From Akkermansiaceae bacterium (lineage in GTDB: Bacteria > Verrucomicrobiota > Verrucomicrobiia > Verrucomicrobiales > Akkermansiaceae), in NCBI GenBank assembly GCA_015062005.1, contig SUVL01000025.1, positions 1-32,873 on the forward strand: a stretch of DNA of 32,873 nt. Reading direction: 5' to 3'. Positions within the stretch are counted from its first letter, which is position 1, and each line of letters starts with the position of its first letter. Shown here one piece after another: positions 30,042 to 32,873 of the stretch. The notes beneath the pieces are model-generated. The model was not told the origin of the DNA and ran no database searches. It was given only the letters and a program-made list of their open reading frames with translations. Both the position numbers and the translations under genes were made by a program.

Positions 30042-31451
30042 ATGGATTCTTTCACGCAGACGCTGGCAGCCACCCAGGAGAAGGCATTTGAAATCAACAT
30101 GGACAAGGGAGTGTACGGCTCCTTTGCAGAAATCGGTGCAGGACAGGAAACGGCCAACTGGTTCTTCCGTTCCTCCGGTGCAGCCGGCACCGTTGCCAAG
30201 ACTATATCTGCTTACGATATGACCGTGAGCGACACTCTTTACGGCCAGGCCAAGCGCTATGTTTCTGAGGAACGTCTCAAGCAGATGATGGATTATGAGT
30301 ATTCCCAGCTGCTCGACCGCCTCGGTGAGAAACGCGGCAAGGATACTTGCTTCTTTGCCTTTTGCAATACGGTGAAAGCCAAAGGATACCGGGATAATGG
30401 CCCATGGTCTGCCTGGATTGGCGTGCGCTTCCAGCTCAAGCCTGAAACCCCGGCCAGCGATTTTGTGATGCACGTGCGCCTGCTGGTGCCCGACCACGAT
30501 TTGCAGATGCGCATCCTCGGCATTCTCGGAGTGAACCTCCTCTACTCCCTCTTTTACAAGCTCGACCGCATGGAGCAGTTTGTGCAGAGTGTGGGTGATA
30601 ATCTGGACCGCGCGTACTACGAAATTGATTTCATGCGCTTCAGTGGCCACGGATTCGGCATGTTTGACAACCGCATCCTGGCTTTGGAACTGGTGCGCAG
30701 CGGCCTGGCAGAAGCTACCCTCATCTGCCCGGATGGTTCTGTGGCGCAGCCGGCGGATTACCTTTACAGGCGCCCCATTGTGCTGATGCGCGGCAGTTTC
30801 CTCCCCTTGTGCAGCATCCACTTGGAAATGATGGATGCGGTGCGTACCAAATTCCTGGAGAACCTGCCGGAAGAGCAGCGTGCCCGCGTGGTGGACATCT
30901 GCGAGATTTCGCTCTCCAACCTGCTGCGTGGCAAGAATGTGGATTTGTTGGAGTTCCTGGACCGCATCGAGGCTCTGGCGGCGGAGGGCAAGATGGTGAT
31001 GGTTACGGATATCGCCCGTTTCCACCGTATTTCCACACTGCTGAGCCAGTACACGAAGGAACCGGTGGCCATTGCGCTCTCCATCGGTCTGCTCAATGAA
31101 ATATTCAAGGACAAATGGGCAGAGGACACTCCGGGGGGTATTCTCGCCACGGCGGGTCACATCTTTGTGAACAAGACCAAGTTCTATGTGACCCCATGGA
31201 TCAACCGCAGCACCGGTGAGTTCGTGACGGCCGGCACCTACAAGGCTCCTGAGAAGTACCACTACCTCTACCGCCACCTGCGCGAGACCGGCTGCATCAT
31301 CGAGGTCCCGTATTTCAACCAGAAGCTTTTGTTCCAGACGCCGCGCGATATTGTGCGTATGATCAAGGGCGGTGATGAGCGCTGGAGCGAGTATGTGCCG
31401 GAAACCGCACGCCGCCTGGTGGAGCACATCAAGGAAGAGGGGGGTAAGTGA
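30042..31451 (+). CDS. Conserved protein of unknown function (family sometimes labelled nicotinate-nucleotide adenylyltransferase)
   Basis: A 469-residue soluble protein with no signal peptide or membrane helix. I recall closely similar proteins in Bacteroidota and related phyla by the N-terminal pattern KxxEINxDxxxYGSFAEIGAGQE, GAAGTVAKTISAYDMTVSD and LYGQAKRYVSEERL. Database names for them include nicotinate-nucleotide adenylyltransferase, but the nucleotidyltransferase motif GGxFDPxHxGH is absent here, and a genuine nadD lies at 13213-13782, so that name is not supported. The middle contains FVMHVRLLVPDHDLQMRILG and FSGHGFGMFDNRILALELVR. It starts 6 nt after the PBP-like gene, and its stop overlaps the sufS start (TGATG), so all three are co-expressed. 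Confidence 0.85.
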   Translation: MDSFTQTLAATQEKAFEINMDKGVYGSFAEIGAGQETANWFFRSSGAAGTVAKTISAYDMTVSDTLYGQAKRYVSEERLKQMMDYEYSQLLDRLGEKRGKDTCFFAFCNTVKAKGYRDNGPWSAWIGVRFQLKPETPASDFVMHVRLLVPDHDLQMRILGILGVNLLYSLFYKLDRMEQFVQSVGDNLDRAYYEIDFMRFSGHGFGMFDNRILALELVRSGLAEATLICPDGSVAQPADYLYRRPIVLMRGSFLPLCSIHLEMMDAVRTKFLENLPEEQRARVVDICEISLSNLLRGKNVDLLEFLDRIEALAAEGKMVMVTDIARFHRISTLLSQYTKEPVAIALSIGLLNEIFKDKWAEDTPGGILATAGHIFVNKTKFYVTPWINRSTGEFVTAGTYKAPEKYHYLYRHLRETGCIIEVPYFNQKLLFQTPRDIVRMIKGGDERWSEYVPETARRLVEHIKEEGGK

Positions 31452-32662
31452 TGGATTACCGCTCAGATTTCCCCATCTTGTCCACGAAGCTCGGCAAGCG
31501 GCAGCTCGTGTATCTTGATAATGCCGCCACCACCCAGAAACCCAGCCGTGTGCTGGAGGCTGAACTCAAGTATTACGAACAGCTGAATTCCAATATCCAC
31601 CGCGGTGCGCATTATCTCAGCCGCCTTGCTACAGAGGAGCACGAGCAGGCTCGCGAAACCGTGGCTCGGTTCCTGCACGCCTCCAGCTCTCGCGAGGTGA
31701 TTTTCACCAGTGGCTGCACCGCCGGTATCAACCTCGTGGCTCAGACTCTGGCGCTTTCCGGCCTCATCGGGGCAGGGGATGAAATTGTCGTTACTACTGA
31801 TGCGCACCATTCCAACATTGTCCCCTGGCAGATGCTTTGCGCTCGTGTGGGGGCGCGTCTGCTCCCCGTTCCGCTCACGGCGGAACTTACGTTCGACACA
31901 GAGGCATACCACCGCCTTCTTTCACCCCGCACGAAGCTGGTGGCCGTGCCCTATATCTCCAATGCCCTGGGCGCCATCAACCCGGTGCAGCAGATTACAG
32001 CCGATGCGAAGCGCAACAACCCCGCCACCCTGGTGCTGGTGGATGGTGCGCAGAGTACCGCGCACCTCCCCGTGGATGTGCGGGCTCTCGGCTGCGATTT
32101 CTATGCTTTCTCTGGTCACAAGGTCTATGCACCCACCGGCACCGGTGCTCTCTGGGGCCGCGAGGAAGTGCTGGAGATGCTCCCGCCCTGGCTTGGCGGC
32201 GGTGAGATGATAAGCGAGGTTTCTTTCGAGAAGACTTCATACAATACCCTGCCTTTCAAATACGAAGCCGGCACGCCGAATATAGGCGGCAACATCGTGC
32301 TCGCCGCCGCTCTGGACTATGTGCAGGAAATCGGACTTGAAAAGATAGATGCGCATGAAATGGCGCTTACCAGTCGCATGTACGATGGCCTCCAGGAGCT
32401 CGGCGTGAACATCCTCGGTACCCGCGAAAACCGCGGCGCCCTCGTTTCCATCACCGAGCCCGGCGTGCATCACTATGACCTTGGTACCCTGCTGGACCAG
32501 ATGGCCATTGCCGTACGCACCGGGCACCACTGCTGCCAGCCCTTCATGCAATCCCTCGGTATCACCGGCACTACGCGTTACTCCTTCGCCCTCTATAATA
32601 CCATGGACGAAGTAGAAACTGCACTTTCTGCCACGGCCCGGGCTCTTGATATGCTCCGCTGA
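31451..32662 (+). CDS. sufS: SufS-type cysteine desulfurase
   Basis: A 403-residue PLP-dependent enzyme that removes sulfur from cysteine for iron-sulfur cluster assembly. N-terminal YLDNAATTQKP, the PLP-binding region TDAHHSNIVPWQ, and the catalytic SGHKVYAPTGTG (Lys224 as Schiff-base lysine) are all group II (SufS/CsdA) features. The persulfide Cys361 is in RTGHHCCQPFMQ; the usual motif is RAGHHCAQP, so an extra Cys362 is adjacent. Length and motif spacing match E. coli SufS closely. The ATG at 31451 overlaps the upstream stop as TGATG; a GTG one codon earlier is less likely. SufB, SufC, SufD or SufE are not in the window. Confidence 0.96.
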   Translation: MDYRSDFPILSTKLGKRQLVYLDNAATTQKPSRVLEAELKYYEQLNSNIHRGAHYLSRLATEEHEQARETVARFLHASSSREVIFTSGCTAGINLVAQTLALSGLIGAGDEIVVTTDAHHSNIVPWQMLCARVGARLLPVPLTAELTFDTEAYHRLLSPRTKLVAVPYISNALGAINPVQQITADAKRNNPATLVLVDGAQSTAHLPVDVRALGCDFYAFSGHKVYAPTGTGALWGREEVLEMLPPWLGGGEMISEVSFEKTSYNTLPFKYEAGTPNIGGNIVLAAALDYVQEIGLEKIDAHEMALTSRMYDGLQELGVNILGTRENRGALVSITEPGVHHYDLGTLLDQMAIAVRTGHHCCQPFMQSLGITGTTRYSFALYNTMDEVETALSATARALDMLR

Positions 32663-32793
32663 TGCGACTCCGACCGGATGCACGTCATATAACGACAAAA
32701 TCCTTTTGTTATCCTGCCGCTTTGGTAGAATAACATGCATGAAGTGCTATAATGGCGCCTAATTTTAAGACAACCGTTTAAGCCCCCTTTTTC

Positions 32794-32822
32794 TTGTGCA
32801 AAGCATCGTGTGCGTGTATAAT
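32794..32822 (+). promoter_or_regulatory. Promoter of the gene starting at 32840
   Basis: -35 TTGTGC at 32794-32799, 17-bp spacer, consensus -10 TATAAT at 32817-32822, then 17 nt to the ATG at 32840. A second sequence with TAGAAT (32726-32731), inside the 15-mer shared with 20621-20635, and another TATAAT at 32748-32753 lie upstream without good -35 partners. Confidence 0.7.
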
Positions 32823-32839
32823 CCAACCAACACACAGAC

Positions 32840-32873
32840 ATGCAAAACGAAAAAATACACAAGAGAGGTCGCT
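32840..32873 (+). CDS. Start of an unidentified gene (cut by the right edge)
   Basis: An ATG at 32840 opens a frame of 11 codons (MQNEKIHKRGR) to the end of the window. It is supported only by the well-formed promoter ending 17 nt upstream; the product cannot be identified. Confidence 0.45.
   Translation, partial: MQNEKIHKRGR

Noticed and set aside
30024..31427. A 467-codon minus-strand frame opposite the 30042 gene
   Set aside because: It overlaps a conserved gene in a tightly coupled operon and its composition is that of a shadow frame.
32687..32712. ATAA-CAAAA/TTTTG-TTAT dyad after sufS as a terminator
   Set aside because: The stem is AT-only with a 3-base bulge and no following T-run.

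Overview
The window looks like chromosomal DNA from a moderately GC-rich, Gram-negative-type bacterium. Lipoprotein signals, a class A PBP relative, an M23 endopeptidase and several secreted or inner-membrane proteins point to a two-membrane envelope. Protein style suggests Verrucomicrobiota, perhaps Akkermansiaceae: a CobA-HemD fusion beside a short HemA, and a transglutaminase-like/discoidin-like secreted protein. That placement is recalled from family resemblance and not proven by a marker gene here. No tRNA, rRNA, insertion sequence, prophage, integrase or CRISPR array was seen, and no gene-free stretch exceeds 300 bases.

Layout. 1-1548 (-) is the N-terminal 516 codons of a PiT phosphate transporter that runs off the left edge. 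1797-2865 (+) is a membrane protein coupled to a GNAT acetyltransferase; 2878-3216 (-) and 3398-4345 (+) are two more membrane proteins. 4437-6150 (-) is a marR-pgeF-fau operon. 6329-10164 (-) is valS followed by two small unknown genes. 10313-16062 (-) holds a caspase/CHAT-like lipoprotein, trpS with a thioredoxin-fold lipoprotein, an M23 peptidase-nadD-FtsK-gamma operon, and an iron alcohol dehydrogenase with a small unknown gene. From 16163 onward everything is on the + strand: deacetylase lipoprotein-cobA/hemD-hemA, a small one-TM protein, a three-gene envelope operon of unknown function (20643-25841), a CstA-type transporter, and a PBP-like glycosyltransferase-unknown-sufS operon. The last 34 bases begin another gene.

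Two signals stand out. First, nearly every transcription unit has a sigma70-type promoter (TTGnnn, 16-18 bp, TAnnnT) ending only about 6-17 nt before the ATG, and Shine-Dalgarno sequences are absent. This implies leaderless or ultra-short-leader mRNAs and fixes several start codons. Second, the class A PBP relative at 27429-30035 keeps its GT51 active site and KTG box but has lost the SxxK serine and lysine and the SxN asparagine, so it is probably a glycosyltransferase with a dead transpeptidase domain.

The best candidate for an undescribed system is the operon at 20604-25928: a zinc-ribbon membrane protein, a membrane-anchored transglutaminase-like protein with a discoidin-like C-terminus, and an exported thioredoxin-fold protein without CxxC. 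It has its own promoter and a strong terminator.
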